A stretch of 64,000 nucleotides of DNA from Nocardioides ungokensis (GCF_013466985.1 NZ_CP059164.1:2675001-2739000); one strand, 5' to 3'. Shown: positions 10,871-20,774, numbered from the stretch's first letter. The notes: generated by a model not told the origin, from the sequence alone. Program-made: numbers and translations.

Positions 10871-10876
10871 TACAGT
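10871..10876 (+). promoter_or_regulatory. -10 hexamer of the tetR gene (leaderless)
   Basis: TACAGT lies 7 nt before the GTG start at 10884. No ribosome site is present, so transcription probably begins at or within 1-2 nt of the start codon. It sits just 2 bp past the palindrome, so a bound repressor would block RNA polymerase. Confidence 0.5.
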
Positions 10877-10883
10877 AGGTCCC

Positions 10884-11528
10884 GTGCCGACACCCGTCAA
10901 GAAGCGTGCGTACGACGCCACCCGACGCCGGGCCGCTGCGCTCGAGACGCGCCGGGCCGTGCTGCGGGCTGCGCGCGACCTCTTCCTGGGCCAGGGGTAC
11001 GCCGCCACGTCGGTCGCCCGGGTGGCGCGGCGAGCGGGCGTGTCCGTGGACACCGTCTACACCAGCGTGGGGCGCAAGCCGGAGCTGCTGCTCGCCGTCG
11101 TCGACATGGTCCTCGCGCGCGGAGACGAACCCGTACCCGCGGAGGAGCGCGGCTACGTCCGGGACGTCCGTGCTGCCACGACCGCGCGCGAGAAGATCGG
11201 GATCTACGCGGACGCGCTCGCCGTGGTGCTGCCGCCCGCGGTCCCGCTCCTCCTGGCACTGCGGGCAGCCGGCACCACCGACGACTCCTGCCGCGAGATG
11301 GCGACCAGGATCTCCGAGCGGCGGGCCGCCAACATGCTGCTGCTCGCGGCCGACCTGCGCGCCACCGGAGAGCTTCGCGACGACCTGACCGACCAGCAGG
11401 TGGCGGACCTCATCTGGTCGATGAACAGCCCGGACTACTACGCCCTCGTCACCGGTCTCGGTCGGACCCCTCAGGAGTTCGCCGCGCTCCTCGCCGACGT
11501 GTGGACCAGGACGCTGCTGCAGTCGTGA
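10884..11528 (+). CDS. TetR/AcrR-family transcriptional regulator
   Basis: A 214-residue protein. The N-terminal HTH domain reads AARDLFLGQGYAATSVARVA, then RRAGVSVDTVYTSVGRKPEL (about residues 30-70). The C-terminal helical ligand-binding domain ends DYYALVTGLGRTPQEFAALL. The GTG start at 10884 is chosen because it directly follows a -10-like hexamer; the longer frame runs into the cupin gene. It is divergent from the cupin gene around a 29-bp palindrome. The ligand is not predictable. Confidence 0.88.
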   Translation: MPTPVKKRAYDATRRRAAALETRRAVLRAARDLFLGQGYAATSVARVARRAGVSVDTVYTSVGRKPELLLAVVDMVLARGDEPVPAEERGYVRDVRAATTAREKIGIYADALAVVLPPAVPLLLALRAAGTTDDSCREMATRISERRAANMLLLAADLRATGELRDDLTDQQVADLIWSMNSPDYYALVTGLGRTPQEFAALLADVWTRTLLQS

Positions 11529-11537
11529 CCGGCGGGC

Positions 11538-12730
11538 TCAGAGCGCCGCGGCCATCCCCGCGCACGCCTTGAGCCACTGCATCCGGGTGTTCCCGGACAG
11601 CTGCGAGTAGGGCACCACCGACCCGGCGACCAGCGCCGGGTCGTAGGGCACGCGGTAGACCCCGCGGGTGCGCTGCTGGTAGACGTCGACCAGGTCGTCG
11701 GCGAGCCTGGTGTCGACCTGCGCGGAGGGGTCGGAGAGCACGGTCACCGTCTTGTACTTCAGGTTCTGGTAGCCCGCGTCCTGGAGCGCGTCGAGCATCC
11801 ACAGGCCGCTGTAGCCGGTGTCCTCGCGCACGGTGCTGGTGACCACGAGCAGGTCGGCGGCCTCGGCCGCGGCCAGCCAGTTCTCCGCCCGCATGTTGTT
11901 GCCGGTGTCGACGAGGATCACCCGGTAGAAGCGCTCGAGCAGCCTGTGCACGGCGTCGAAGTCCTGCGCCTTGATCATGCCCGTGACGTCCGGCCGCTCG
12001 TCGGAGGCCAGGACGTCGAAGTGCGCATCGCCCTGGGAGCGCACGAAGGCACCCAGGTCGCCGATCCTCGACTGGTAGACGTCGCTGAAACGCTCGAGGT
12101 CCTCGAGCAGCTCGCGCGTGGTGTTGCGGTGCGTGCTGCGCGTGCCCCGGATGCCGAGCGTGCCCCGGGTCTCGTTGTTGTCCCACGCGACGACGCCGCC
12201 ACCGCGGACGGTGCCGAACGTGTAGCCCGCGGCGAGGACGCCGGTGGTCTTGGCCGCGCCGCCCTTGGGGTTGATGAAGGCGATCGTCCGCGGGCCGTCG
12301 AAGTCCTTCTGGATGAGCGACCGGTCCTGCTCGTAGGCCACCTCGGCCGGCCCCATCCGTGGGCTGATCATGCCGCCACTCAGGCGACGGACCGCACCCC
12401 GCCAGCCCCACGTCGCCGGCCCCTTGTCCTGGGAGCCCGCCCGACGGTCGAGGAAGTCGGTGGCGGTCATGAACCGGCGCGGCTCCCCCGCCCGGTCCTC
12501 CCCTCCTGCTCGCGACCCGCCTGCTCGCGCTCGGGACTCCACGGCGCCGGAGCCGGCTGCGGGTCGACCGGGCCGTCCGAGGGTCCGCCGGCCCGATGAC
12601 CCGCCTCGGCCGTGCCGGGCATCGGGTCGGTGAGCGGGTCGCCGTACGCGACGCGCTGGCCCGGGGCGGAGTGCGAGGCAGCGGGGTGGGAGGGAGCGGG
12701 ATGGGAGGGGTCCTGGGGTGACTGGGTCAT
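11538..12730 (-). CDS. MinD/ParA-family ATPase with disordered N-terminus, one apparent frameshift
   Basis: The C-terminal P-loop ATPase domain has the deviant Walker A FINPKGGAAKTTG, an ASDERPDVTGMIKAQ segment, and Walker B-like RVILVDTGNNMRAENW. It ends SGNTRMQWLKACAGMAAAL. Related actinobacterial proteins resemble the ESX-associated EspI/MinD-like ATPases; the role here is unknown. A Pro/Ser/Glu-rich N-terminus starts at ATG 12730 (MTQSPQDPSHPAPSHP) behind GGAGA. It must shift frame near 12490 to reach FMTATDFLDRRAGSQDKG, giving about 397 residues. The alternative is a shorter protein starting at ATG 12470 (MTATDFLDRR). No ParB-like partner is adjacent. Confidence 0.75.
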
Positions 12731-12861
12731 GCCGGTCTCCTCGGTGACGGAGTGGTCGGTGCCGGTGCGCGGCGGGCCGGGTCTGGCGTCGCCGGGAGGC
12801 CTGAGCAGCGCTGCACGAGCAGGCAGGCGAGCAGGACACGCAGGCGCGCGATCGACGACAT
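12727..12861 (-). CDS. Possible 44-residue small membrane or secreted peptide upstream of the MinD-like gene
   Basis: An ATG at 12861 opens a frame starting MSSIARLRVLLACLLVQRCS, followed by a Pro/Ala/Arg-rich tail. It stops at 12727 with a 4-nt ATGA overlap onto the MinD-like start. The hydrophobic N-terminus and the overlap are suggestive. However, no ribosome site is evident and another frame here is also open, so this is weak. Confidence 0.25.
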   Translation of the reverse strand: MSSIARLRVLLACLLVQRCSGLPATPDPARRAPAPTTPSPRRPA

Positions 12862-12915
12862 GAGCGCACAATGCCCTCACGCCCCACCCGTCAAACCCGT
12901 CAGACGCGTCCCAGC

Positions 12916-14285
12916 TCAGAGGCCCAGATCCACGAGGGCAGCCAGCACCACCCGGTGGAAGGTGGGATAGGCGAAGTGCATCTGGCGCAGGGTCGCGACC
13001 GGGATCTCCGCGTGCACGGCGGCAGCCAGGAGGCCCAGCACCTCGCCGCCGCACGGGCCCACCGCCGAGGCGCCGACGAGCACGCCCCGCCCTGCGTCGG
13101 CCACGAGCTTGACCACTCCGTCGCCGCCGGAGCCGTGGATCCAGCCGCGGGCCGCCCCCGCCAGGTCCGCGGTGCCCACCCGCACGTCCAGCCCCGCGTC
13201 CCGCGCCAGGGCCTCGGTCATCCCCACCGACCCCACCTCGGGGTCGCAGAAGGTCACCCGGCTCACCGCCCGGTAGTCGGCCCACGGTCCGTCCTCGCCG
13301 AGGATGTCACGCACCGCGACGCCGGCCTGGTAGAGCGAGAGGTGGGTGTAGTCCCCCTCGCCGGTGATGTCGCCCACCGCCCACAGTCGCTCGCCGGCCC
13401 GCATCCGCTCGTCGGTGGTGAGCCGCCCCGCCGACGGGTCCAGGCCCACGGTCTCCAGGCCGAGGTCGTCGAGGTTGGCCCGGCGCCCGGTCGCGACGAG
13501 CAGGGCCTCGGTGGAGAGCTCCCCGTCGTCGGTGACGATGCGGAAGCAGCCGTCGTGGTCCACCCGCCGGATCGCCACTCCCGTGCGCACGTCGACCCCG
13601 TCGGCCGCGAGCGCACGGGCGACGACCTCGCTCGACTCCGGCTCCTCGCCGCCCAGGATCCGGTCCGCCGTCTCGAGCAGGGTCACCGCGACCCCGAAGC
13701 GGGCGAAGACCTGCGCCAGCTCCACCCCGATCGGGCCGGCGCCCAGCACCGCCAGGCTCTCCGGCGGCTCGGTCACGCGCACGACCTCACGGTTGGTCCA
13801 GTACGGCGTCGCGGCGAGGCCGTCGACCGGCGGCACGTCCGGGTCGGTCCCGGTGTCGAGCACGACGCCGCGGGCAGCCACGACCTCGCGACGACGGTCG
13901 CCGGACTCGATCACGACCCGGCCGGGGCCGGCGAGCCGGCCGTGCCCGCGGACCACGGTGACCCCGGCCCTCTCCAGTGGCCGCACGTGCGAGGCGTCGT
14001 CCCAGTCGTGGTTGGCCTCACGGATGCGAGCAGCGACCCGGCCCCAGTCGGGGCGGACCTCGACGTCGCCGGCCAGCACGGACGCTCGCCGGGACTCCGC
14101 CAGCAGGTCGGCCGCACGGATCGCCAGCTTGGACGGGGTGCACCCGGCGAACGGGCACTCCCCGCCGACCAGGCTGCGCTCGACGGCGACGACCCTCAGC
14201 CCGCCTGGGCCAGCCGGGCCGAGGCGAGCTCACCGCCCGCCCCGAGACCGAGCACCACCACGTCGACGTCCCCGTTGCTGTCCAC
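12916..14285 (-). CDS. FAD-dependent pyridine nucleotide-disulfide oxidoreductase, copy A, one apparent frameshift
   Basis: Restored length is about 456 residues. The GTG at 14285 starts DVDVVVLGLGAGGELASARL. One base is missing near 14212 (GGCTGAGG for GGCCTGAGG); repair gives RVVAVERSLVGGECPFAGCT, then PSK, with both redox cysteines. The NAD(P) domain has LAVLGAGPIGVELAQVFARFG and the second FAD motif is RLWAVGDITGEGDYTH. The C-terminal dimerisation domain ends MHFAYPTFHRVV. The usual catalytic His-Pro-Thr is Tyr-Pro-Thr, so it is probably not a lipoamide dehydrogenase or glutathione reductase. It is a paralogue of 15200-16585; substrate unknown. Confidence 0.82.
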
Positions 14286-14335
14286 GCCCCCACCCTGCCA
14301 AACGGGTGGGCGGCCGGCTCAGCCCCGATCCACGC

Positions 14336-15166
14336 TCAGCGCGAGAGGTGCCGGGCGCGGGCGAAGCAGAAGAGTCCGTAGCAGGCGATGCCGACCGCGA
14401 TCAGGCCGAGCAGGAACGGTCCGAACGGCTGCTGCAGCACCTTGTGCAGCGCGACGTCCAGGCCCCCCGACTTCTTCGCGTCGTGGGTGACGGCGGCGTA
14501 GCAGAAGAGCCCACCGATGACGGCGAAGGCGATGCCCTTGGCCATGTAGCCGGCCTTGCCGAACGCGATGTACGCCCGGCTCGCCTCGCCGCTGTTGCCC
14601 TCGGCGTCGAGGTGCTTGCGGAACTTCTCGGTCCAGGCCACCCGGACCTGGTTGGCGCCGTACGCGATGATCGCCAGGCCGATCAGGCCGACGATGAGCT
14701 GGCCGCCGGGCCACCCCATGATCGTGGCCGTGGTGTCGTCGGTGCCGCTCTTCTTCGAGCTCGACCCCGACCCCAGGGCGATCTTGAACGCGCTCAGGGC
14801 GATGGCGCCGTAGAGCACCGCCTTCGCCGCCGACACGAACCGCTTGCGCAGCCGCTTCTTGTCCTCGGTCTCCTCCTGGTGGCCCAGGACGGCGTCGAGC
14901 AGCCGCCACAGCACCAGGAAGAGCATCCCGAACGCGATCAGCCAGATCAGGATCGCGCCGAACGAGGACTTGGCAAGCTTGTGGAGTGCGCCGGTGCTGC
15001 TGGCCGATCCCGACTGGTCACCCAGCGCCAGCTGCAGCGCCAGCCACGCGACCACGAGGTACACGATCCCGTAGACGACGAACCCGAACCGGATCCCCCG
15101 CTCGAACCACGGGTCGTTCTCGGCCCGTCTCCCCACCGCCGAGGCGGACTCCTTGATGTCTCCCAT
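14336..15166 (-). CDS. DUF1206 membrane protein
   Basis: A 276-residue integral membrane protein with six predicted helices arranged as three two-helix DUF1206 repeats, roughly residues 25-95, 110-180 and 200-270. Each repeat starts with an aromatic/Gly element followed by a hydrophobic helix (FGFVVYGIVYLVVAWLAL; AKAVLYGAIALSAFKIAL; KAGYMAKGIAFAVIGGLF). The function of DUF1206 is unknown. It is flanked by the two paralogous flavin disulfide reductases on the same strand. ATG start at 15166. Confidence 0.88.
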   Translation of the reverse strand: MGDIKESASAVGRRAENDPWFERGIRFGFVVYGIVYLVVAWLALQLALGDQSGSASSTGALHKLAKSSFGAILIWLIAFGMLFLVLWRLLDAVLGHQEETEDKKRLRKRFVSAAKAVLYGAIALSAFKIALGSGSSSKKSGTDDTTATIMGWPGGQLIVGLIGLAIIAYGANQVRVAWTEKFRKHLDAEGNSGEASRAYIAFGKAGYMAKGIAFAVIGGLFCYAAVTHDAKKSGGLDVALHKVLQQPFGPFLLGLIAVGIACYGLFCFARARHLSR

Positions 15167-15199
15167 GCGCGTTACTTACCCACGTGGGGTACCCGTGAA

Positions 15200-16585
15200 T
15201 CATGCGAGATCGGTGAGCGCCGTCTCGATGGCCCGGTGGAACGTGGGGTAGGCGAAGATCATCGACCGCAGGCTCTGCGTGGGCACCTCCGCGTGCACCG
15301 CCACCGCGAGGAACCCGAGGATCTCGCCGCCGGCGGGTCCCATCGCGGTGGCCCCGACCAGGACTCCGCGGTCGGCGTCCTCGACGACCTTGATCAGGCC
15401 TCGGGCACCGGGCCCGTGCACGAAGCCGCGCGACGACTGCTCGAGGGGGGCCAGGCCGGTGCGCACCCGGAGGCCGGCGTCGCGCGCCTGCTTCTCGGTC
15501 ATGCCGACACCGCCGACCTCGGGATCGGTGAACGTCGTGTGCGGGACCGCGTGGTAGCGGGCCGGCGGACCCTCCTCGCCCGTGATGTCGCGCAGCGCGA
15601 TCGCCGACTGGTACATCGACATGTGCGTGAAGGCCCCCTTGCCGGTCACGTCACCGATCGCCCAGAGCCTCTCCCCCGCTCGCATCCGCTCGTCGACCTC
15701 GAGCGTCCGCGCCGACGGGTCGAGGCCGACGGTCTCGAGGCCGAGGTCGTCGAGGTTGGGGGTGCGCCCCGCCGCGAGCAGCACCTTGTCGGAGACCAGC
15801 CGCTCGCCGTCGCCCAGCTCCACGGTGAACGAGCCGTCCGCATGCGCGACCGAGCGGATGTCGACGCCCGTCATCACCCGGATGCCCTCGGCCACGAAGA
15901 CCTCCTCGAGGATCGCGGACGCCTCGGGCTCGTCGGGCCCCAGGATCCGGGGGCCGGCCTCGAGCACGGTCACCCGGACCCCGAAGCGGGCGAAGACCTG
16001 GGCCATCTCGCTCCCGATGGGCCCACCACCGATCACGACCAGGGAGGCGGGCAGGGAGGTGACGCGCACGGCGTCGCGGTTGGTCCAGTACGGCGTGCCG
16101 GCCAGGCCATCGATCGGCAGCTCGGCGGGACGGGTGCCCGGGTTGAGGACGACCCCGCGCCGCGCGACGTGGACGACCTCGCTGCCATCGGGGAGCTCGA
16201 CCCGGACCCGGCCCGGGCCGTCGAGGCGTCCGACGCCGTGGTGCACGGTCGCGCCGGCGTCCTGGAGGCGTTCGACCGCGATCGTGTCGTCCCAGCCGGT
16301 CGTGGCCTCCTCGTCGAGGCGACGCGCCACGGGCGCCCACGAGGGTGTCACCACGGCGTCACCGGCCAGCGTGGACACGCGACGTGCCTCGGCCAGCGCG
16401 TCGGCGGCGCGGATCATCATCTTCGACGGGATGCACCCGTAGTAGGGGCACTCCCCACCGACGAGGTGACGGTCGACGACGACGACCCGGAGACCGGCCT
16501 TCGCCGCGCCGGTCGCCAGGGCCTCACCCCCGGGGCCGGCCCCGATCAGGACGAGGTCGACGGTGGCTTCGGTGGCATCACTCAT
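15200..16585 (-). CDS. FAD-dependent pyridine nucleotide-disulfide oxidoreductase, copy B
   Basis: A 461-residue intact paralogue of the gene at 12916-14285. The FAD motif is VLIGAGPGGEALATGAAKAG and the redox disulfide is GGECPYYGCIPSK. The NAD(P) motif is LVVIGGGPIGSEMAQVFARF and the second FAD motif is ERLWAIGDVTGKGAFTH. The C-terminus is MIFAYPTFHRAIE, again with Tyr in place of the catalytic His. Mercuric-reductase-like or soluble transhydrogenase-like activities are possible; no Hg-binding N-terminal domain is present. ATG at 16585 chosen over TTG 16597, since MSDATEATVDLVLIG starts the fold normally. Confidence 0.88.
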   Translation of the reverse strand: MSDATEATVDLVLIGAGPGGEALATGAAKAGLRVVVVDRHLVGGECPYYGCIPSKMMIRAADALAEARRVSTLAGDAVVTPSWAPVARRLDEEATTGWDDTIAVERLQDAGATVHHGVGRLDGPGRVRVELPDGSEVVHVARRGVVLNPGTRPAELPIDGLAGTPYWTNRDAVRVTSLPASLVVIGGGPIGSEMAQVFARFGVRVTVLEAGPRILGPDEPEASAILEEVFVAEGIRVMTGVDIRSVAHADGSFTVELGDGERLVSDKVLLAAGRTPNLDDLGLETVGLDPSARTLEVDERMRAGERLWAIGDVTGKGAFTHMSMYQSAIALRDITGEEGPPARYHAVPHTTFTDPEVGGVGMTEKQARDAGLRVRTGLAPLEQSSRGFVHGPGARGLIKVVEDADRGVLVGATAMGPAGGEILGFLAVAVHAEVPTQSLRSMIFAYPTFHRAIETALTDLA

Positions 16586-16696
16586 GCCCCACAGCATGGC
16601 CGAGGCGCCCGGCCCGCGGAAGCGCGCCGGACCGGGGCCGGTCCCAGCGAGGCGGGCTCGGCGAGTGGTCCCAGCGAGTTGGTTCGGCGGGTGGGC

Positions 16697-17104
16697 TCAG
16701 CCCAGGGACGCCTTGTTGCGCATGATGTTGCCCAGGACGCCGTTGACGAAGGCCGGCGACTCGTCGGTCGACAGGTCTCGCACCAGCGCCATCGCCTCGG
16801 ACACCGCCACGGGGTCCGGGACGTCGTCGGCGTAGAGCAGCTCGAAGACGCCGAGGCGCAGCACGTTGCGGTCGACCGCGGGCATCCGCTCCAGCGACCA
16901 GCCCTCGGCGTACGTCCTGAGCAGCTCGTCGATGCGGGCCTGGTGCTCGACGACGCCGCGGACCAGCACGACCGTGTAGGCGTTGGTCGGTGCGTCACCC
17001 TCCGCGATGGCGCCGTCGAGCGCGTCGTTGGCGGACTCGCCCCGCACGTCGGAGGCGAAGAGGACGTCGAGGGCGCGTTTGCGGGCCTTGGAACGGGCAG
17101 CCAT
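16697..17104 (-). CDS. nusB: Transcription antitermination factor NusB
   Basis: With S10 (NusE), NusB binds boxA RNA and supports rRNA antitermination. The 135-residue all-helical protein begins ARSKARKRALDVLFASDVRG and has RMPAVDRNVLRLGVFELLYA and AVSEAMALVRDLSTDESPAFV, with the C-terminal VNGVLGNIM. All are family hallmarks. The ATG at 17104 shares one base with the efp stop codon, so the two are coupled. Confidence 0.96.
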   Translation of the reverse strand: MAARSKARKRALDVLFASDVRGESANDALDGAIAEGDAPTNAYTVVLVRGVVEHQARIDELLRTYAEGWSLERMPAVDRNVLRLGVFELLYADDVPDPVAVSEAMALVRDLSTDESPAFVNGVLGNIMRNKASLG

Positions 17105-17667
17105 CAGCTGGTGACGCGCCCCAGGTAGGAGGAGTCGCGGGTGTCGACCTTGATCTTCTCGCCGGTGGTGATGAAGAGCGGCACCTGGACCGTCGCGCCC
17201 GTCTCGACCGTGGCCGGCTTGGTGCCGCCGGTGGAGCGGTCACCCTGCAGGCCGGGCTCGGTGTAGGTCACCTCGAGCTCGACCGAGGCGGGCAGCTCGA
17301 TGTAGAGGACGCGGCCGTCGTTGGTGGCGACGATCGCCTCCTGGTTCTCCAGCATGAAGTTGGCGGCGTCGCCGACGATCTCCGGGGAGACCTCGAGCTG
17401 GTCGTAGCTCTGGACGTCCATGAAGACGTAGGAGGTGCCGTCGTTGTAGAGGTACTGCATGGTCCGCTTGTCGACGTTGGCCACCTCGACCTTGACGTCG
17501 GCGTTGAAGGTCTTGTCGACGGTCTTGCCGGACTCGACGTTCTTCAGCTTGGTGCGCACGACCGCGCCGCCCTTGCCGGGCTTGTGGTGCTGGAACCAGA
17601 TGACCTGCCAGAGCTGGCCGTCGAGGTTGAGCACCATGCCGTTCTTCAGGTCGTTCGTCGTAGCCAC
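17104..17667 (-). CDS. efp: Elongation factor P
   Basis: EF-P relieves ribosomes stalled at polyproline. The 187-residue length is exact for the family. Domain I tip [15 protein letters not shown] carries the conserved Lys-Pro-Gly-Lys loop that sits near the P-site tRNA. The C-terminus has [20 protein letters not shown] and [20 protein letters not shown]. Start GTG at 17667. A TAGACT hexamer at 17751-17756 is a plausible -10, giving a leader of about 75 nt. It lies downstream of the aro genes in the usual aroQ/efp/nusB order. Confidence 0.97.
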   Translation of the reverse strand: MATTNDLKNGMVLNLDGQLWQVIWFQHHKPGKGGAVVRTKLKNVESGKTVDKTFNADVKVEVANVDKRTMQYLYNDGTSYVFMDVQSYDQLEVSPEIVGDAANFMLENQEAIVATNDGRVLYIELPASVELEVTYTEPGLQGDRSTGGTKPATVETGATVQVPLFITTGEKIKVDTRDSSYLGRVTS

Positions 17668-17790
17668 GCGCGTGTCAGCCTTCGCAGTCGAGATGGGTCC
17701 AGAGTCCGGGGCCGCCGGCCGGCCGTGGTGGCACGGGGCAGCAGCGCCCGAGTCTACAGACCGGTCACGTCGACCGACCAAACCGCAGGC

Positions 17791-18594
17791 TCAGCCCAGC
17801 GCCCACACCACGCGCACGGTCACCTTCATCGTGTCCTTGCCGGTGCGGATGGGCAGGGCCGGGACGGCCGCGCTGTCCATGGCGCCCCGCAGGTCCTGCA
17901 CGGCATAGCCGTTCACCACGTCGCTGCGCCGGGGTGCGCTGACCTCGCGCAGGGTGATCACGTCGCCGAGCCGCTGGCCGGCCGCGGCGGCGTACTGCTC
18001 GGCCTTCGCCCTGGCCTCCGCGACCGCCGCGTCCCGGGCCTTCCTCATCGCCGCGTCCGGGTCACCGACCCGCAGCCGGATGTTGCTCACCTGCACGGTG
18101 TTGCCGCCCGTGTCGACGGCCGTGCTGACAGCGTGCCCGCCGTCCTTCAGGTCCTCGACGAGGACGGAGGCCCGCTGGGTGACCCGGTAGCCGCGGATCG
18201 TCGGCGGGGAGTACTGGTGGTAGTCGTAGACCGGCGACATGGACAGCCCGGTGGTCTGCATGTCACCGCGCCGGATCCCGAGCCCCTCGAGCCGGTCCAG
18301 CACCCGGTTCATCACCCCGCTCGCGTCGCTGAGCGCCGTGTCGAGGTCCGTGCGCTCCAGCCCGACCGCGAGGTCGAAGGAGAGCTGGTCGGGCACTGTC
18401 GTGCCCTCGCCTGTCCCCGACATGGTCAGCACGCGCCGGGGCGCATCCGTGCCGGTCGCCGCCGGCGCTGCCGCCTGGGCTGGGCCTCCTCCGCCCCCCG
18501 CACCGCCGAGCAGGTACGCCGTCACCAGCCCCAGCAGGATCACCGCCGTCAGCAGGATCGCCCGCACGCTCAACGTCACCGTCTTCTCGCCCAT
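17791..18594 (-). CDS. SIMPL-domain (DUF541) membrane-anchored protein
   Basis: A 267-residue protein. The N-terminal anchor AILLTAVILLGLVTAYLLGG is followed by a Gly/Ala linker. The SIMPL/DUF541 domain starts LTMSGTGEGTTVPDQLSFDL and includes GIRRGDMQTTGLSMSPVYDY and RKARDAAVAEARAKAEQYAA. Members include BP26/OMP28-like outer proteins of uncertain function. The ATG at 18594 with GGGAGG upstream starts just before the anchor. It lies between aroQ and efp, where other actinobacteria often have a peptidase. Confidence 0.85.
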   Translation of the reverse strand: MGEKTVTLSVRAILLTAVILLGLVTAYLLGGAGGGGGPAQAAAPAATGTDAPRRVLTMSGTGEGTTVPDQLSFDLAVGLERTDLDTALSDASGVMNRVLDRLEGLGIRRGDMQTTGLSMSPVYDYHQYSPPTIRGYRVTQRASVLVEDLKDGGHAVSTAVDTGGNTVQVSNIRLRVGDPDAAMRKARDAAVAEARAKAEQYAAAAGQRLGDVITLREVSAPRRSDVVNGYAVQDLRGAMDSAAVPALPIRTGKDTMKVTVRVVWALG

Positions 18595-18688
18595 GCCACA
18601 CGCCTCCCGTTCACTCGGTCCGGCGGTTGGACGTCGGGGCCGTCCGGCCGGTTCCCGGGGCGCTGTGACGGCGGTCCGGCGCGGTTGC

Positions 18689-19126
18689 TCAGCCGGCCTC
18701 GGGACGGGCGATCCGCTGGAGCGCGATCCGGTAGCCCTCGATGCCCTGGCCCGCCACCACCGCGACGGCGTGCGGGGAGACGACCGACGTGTGTCGGAAC
18801 TCCTCGGGCCGCTGGAGGGGGTCGGAGATGTGCACCTCCACCAGGGGCGCCTCGAGCTGCGCGCAGGCGTCGTAGACGGCGTAGGAGTAATGCGTCCACG
18901 CGGCGGCATTGAGCACGACCGGCACTGCGTCGTCGGCGGCGGCGTTGAGCCAGTCCACCATCACGCCCTCGTGGTTGGTCTGCCGCACCTCCACCTCGAG
19001 CCCGAGCTCTCGACCCCAGCCCTCGCAGAGCTGTGCCAGCTCGGCGTGGGTGGTGGTGCCGTAGATCTCCGGCTGCCGTCGGCCGAGCCTGCCGAGGTTG
19101 GGTCCGTTCAGGACGAGGACCTTCAT
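18689..19126 (-). CDS. aroQ: Type II 3-dehydroquinate dehydratase
   Basis: Dehydrates 3-dehydroquinate to 3-dehydroshikimate, step three of the shikimate pathway. At 145 residues it is the type II (dodecameric) form. The N-terminal [20 protein letters not shown] carries the flexible-loop Arg and the catalytic Tyr. [16 protein letters not shown] and [20 protein letters not shown] complete the active site. The ATG at 19126 overlaps the aroB stop by 4 nt. Confidence 0.96.
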   Translation of the reverse strand: MKVLVLNGPNLGRLGRRQPEIYGTTTHAELAQLCEGWGRELGLEVEVRQTNHEGVMVDWLNAAADDAVPVVLNAAAWTHYSYAVYDACAQLEAPLVEVHISDPLQRPEEFRHTSVVSPHAVAVVAGQGIEGYRIALQRIARPEAG

Positions 19127-20235
19127 GCGTCGAGCTTCCTCTCGGTTCCGGCGAGGACGTCGTAGGCCGCCCGCAGGTCGTCCTCGGACGGCCCCGCGAG
19201 GACGGTCGGCGCCGCGAGCTCGGTGAGCACGACGAAGCGCAGCTGCGAGCCTCGAGCCTTCTTGTCGACCTTCATCGCGGCGTGCAGCTCCTCGAAGGAC
19301 GTGCCGGCGTACGTCGTGGGAAGTCCGACGTGGGCGAATGCCGTCCGGTGGCGGTCGGCGACCTCCCGGGAGAGCGTGCCGGCCCGGTGGGCCAGCTCGG
19401 CCACGTAGACGCAGCCCAGGGCGACGGCCTCGCCGTGCCGGACGGAGTAGTCCTCGGCGCGCTCGATGGCGTGCGCCATGGTGTGCCCGTAGTTGAGTAC
19501 CTCACGGCCGGGGTGGCCCTCGGCGCCGCCGGTCTCCCGGAGGTCGCTGACCACCACGTCGATCTTGACCTGGATGGCGCGCTCGACCAGCTCCCGCAAC
19601 ACCGGGGAGTCCGCGGTGAGGTCGTCGGGATCGGTGCCCTCGACCAGGGCGAGGATCCGCGGGTCGGCGATGAAGCCGCACTTGATGACCTCGCCGAGCC
19701 CGGCGACGAGCTCGGCGCGCGGGAGGGACCGGAGGCTGGCCAGGTCGCACAGCACGCCGGCGGGCTCGTGGAAGGACCCGACGAGGTTCTTGCCGCTGCG
19801 GGTGTTGACGCCGGTCTTGCCGCCCACGGCCGCGTCGACCATGGCGAGCAGCGTGGTCGGTACGTGCACGACCCGCACCCCGCGCAGCCAGGTCGCGGCG
19901 ACGAAGCCGCCGAGGTCGGTGGTCGCGCCGCCTCCGTAGGTGACGACGGCGTCGGAGCGGGTGAAGCCGGCCTCGCCCAGGACGTCCCAGCACGAGGCCG
20001 CCACCTCGGGCGTCTTGGCGCGCTCGCCGTCGGGCACGGGCAGCGGCAGCACGTCGTGCCCGGCGCCCAGCACGGCCAGGAGAGGGCGCACCCGCTCGGC
20101 CAGCGCGTCGGGGAAGACCACCGCCACCCGCTGCACGTCGGCACCCAGGATCGCGGGCAGCCGGTCGGCGAGGTCGGTCCCGATCACGACGTCGTACGGC
20201 GCCGCGCCGCGGACCGGCAGGACCGTGTCGCTCAT
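19123..20235 (-). CDS. aroB: 3-dehydroquinate synthase
   Basis: Converts DAHP to 3-dehydroquinate using NAD+ and zinc. The 370-residue protein has the NAD motif [20 protein letters not shown] and [20 protein letters not shown]. The zinc ligands are in [23 protein letters not shown] and RHGEAVALG. The ATG at 20235 overlaps the aroK stop by 4 nt (ATGA). An open frame extending upstream to 20658 lies inside aroK and is rejected. Confidence 0.97.
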   Translation of the reverse strand: MSDTVLPVRGAAPYDVVIGTDLADRLPAILGADVQRVAVVFPDALAERVRPLLAVLGAGHDVLPLPVPDGERAKTPEVAASCWDVLGEAGFTRSDAVVTYGGGATTDLGGFVAATWLRGVRVVHVPTTLLAMVDAAVGGKTGVNTRSGKNLVGSFHEPAGVLCDLASLRSLPRAELVAGLGEVIKCGFIADPRILALVEGTDPDDLTADSPVLRELVERAIQVKIDVVVSDLRETGGAEGHPGREVLNYGHTMAHAIERAEDYSVRHGEAVALGCVYVAELAHRAGTLSREVADRHRTAFAHVGLPTTYAGTSFEELHAAMKVDKKARGSQLRFVVLTELAAPTVLAGPSEDDLRAAYDVLAGTERKLDA

Positions 20236-20774
20236 CCCAGGGCCTCCAGGATCTCCCCGGCGACGTCCTCCGGGGTGCGCCCGTCGGTGTCCACGACCAG
20301 CGAGGCGACCGACTCGTAGATCGCGGTCCGCTCGTCCAGCAGGGTCTTGATCCGACCCCGGACGTTGCCGAGCAGCAGCGGGCGCGAGCTGCCCAGGCCG
20401 ACCCGCTTGACGGCGTCGCTGAGGCCGACCCGGAGGAACACCACGGTCTGTCCCCGCAGGCGCTCGCGGGTGGCCGGGTCGAGCACCGCTCCCCCGCCCA
20501 GGGCGAGGACGCCGTCGAAGCCCGTCAGGGCGTCGACGACCGCCGCCGCCTCGAGCCGCCTGAACTCGGCCTCGCCGGAGTCGACGAAGATGTCGGCGAC
20601 CGAGCGCCCCTGCGCCGCCACGATGTCGGCGTCGGTGTCGCGGGCGTCGACGCCCCACGCGTCGGCCAGCAGCCGACCCACAGTGGTCTTGCCGGCCCCC
20701 ATCGGACCGACGAGCACGACGCGTGGCCGGTCCCCGGGCGCGCCTTCCCGATGCTCGAGCCCGCCCGCCGTCAC
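20232..20774 (-). CDS. aroK: Shikimate kinase
   Basis: Phosphorylates shikimate with ATP. The 180-residue P-loop kinase has Walker [19 protein letters not shown] and the shikimate-binding DTDADI. The Arg in [10 protein letters not shown], the LALGGGAV segment and the lid Arg in SSRPLLLG are all present. The GTG start at 20774 overlaps the aroC stop (GTGA). A hydrophilic 15-residue N-terminal extension precedes the first strand. Confidence 0.95.
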   Translation of the reverse strand: MTAGGLEHREGAPGDRPRVVLVGPMGAGKTTVGRLLADAWGVDARDTDADIVAAQGRSVADIFVDSGEAEFRRLEAAAVVDALTGFDGVLALGGGAVLDPATRERLRGQTVVFLRVGLSDAVKRVGLGSSRPLLLGNVRGRIKTLLDERTAIYESVASLVVDTDGRTPEDVAGEILEALG

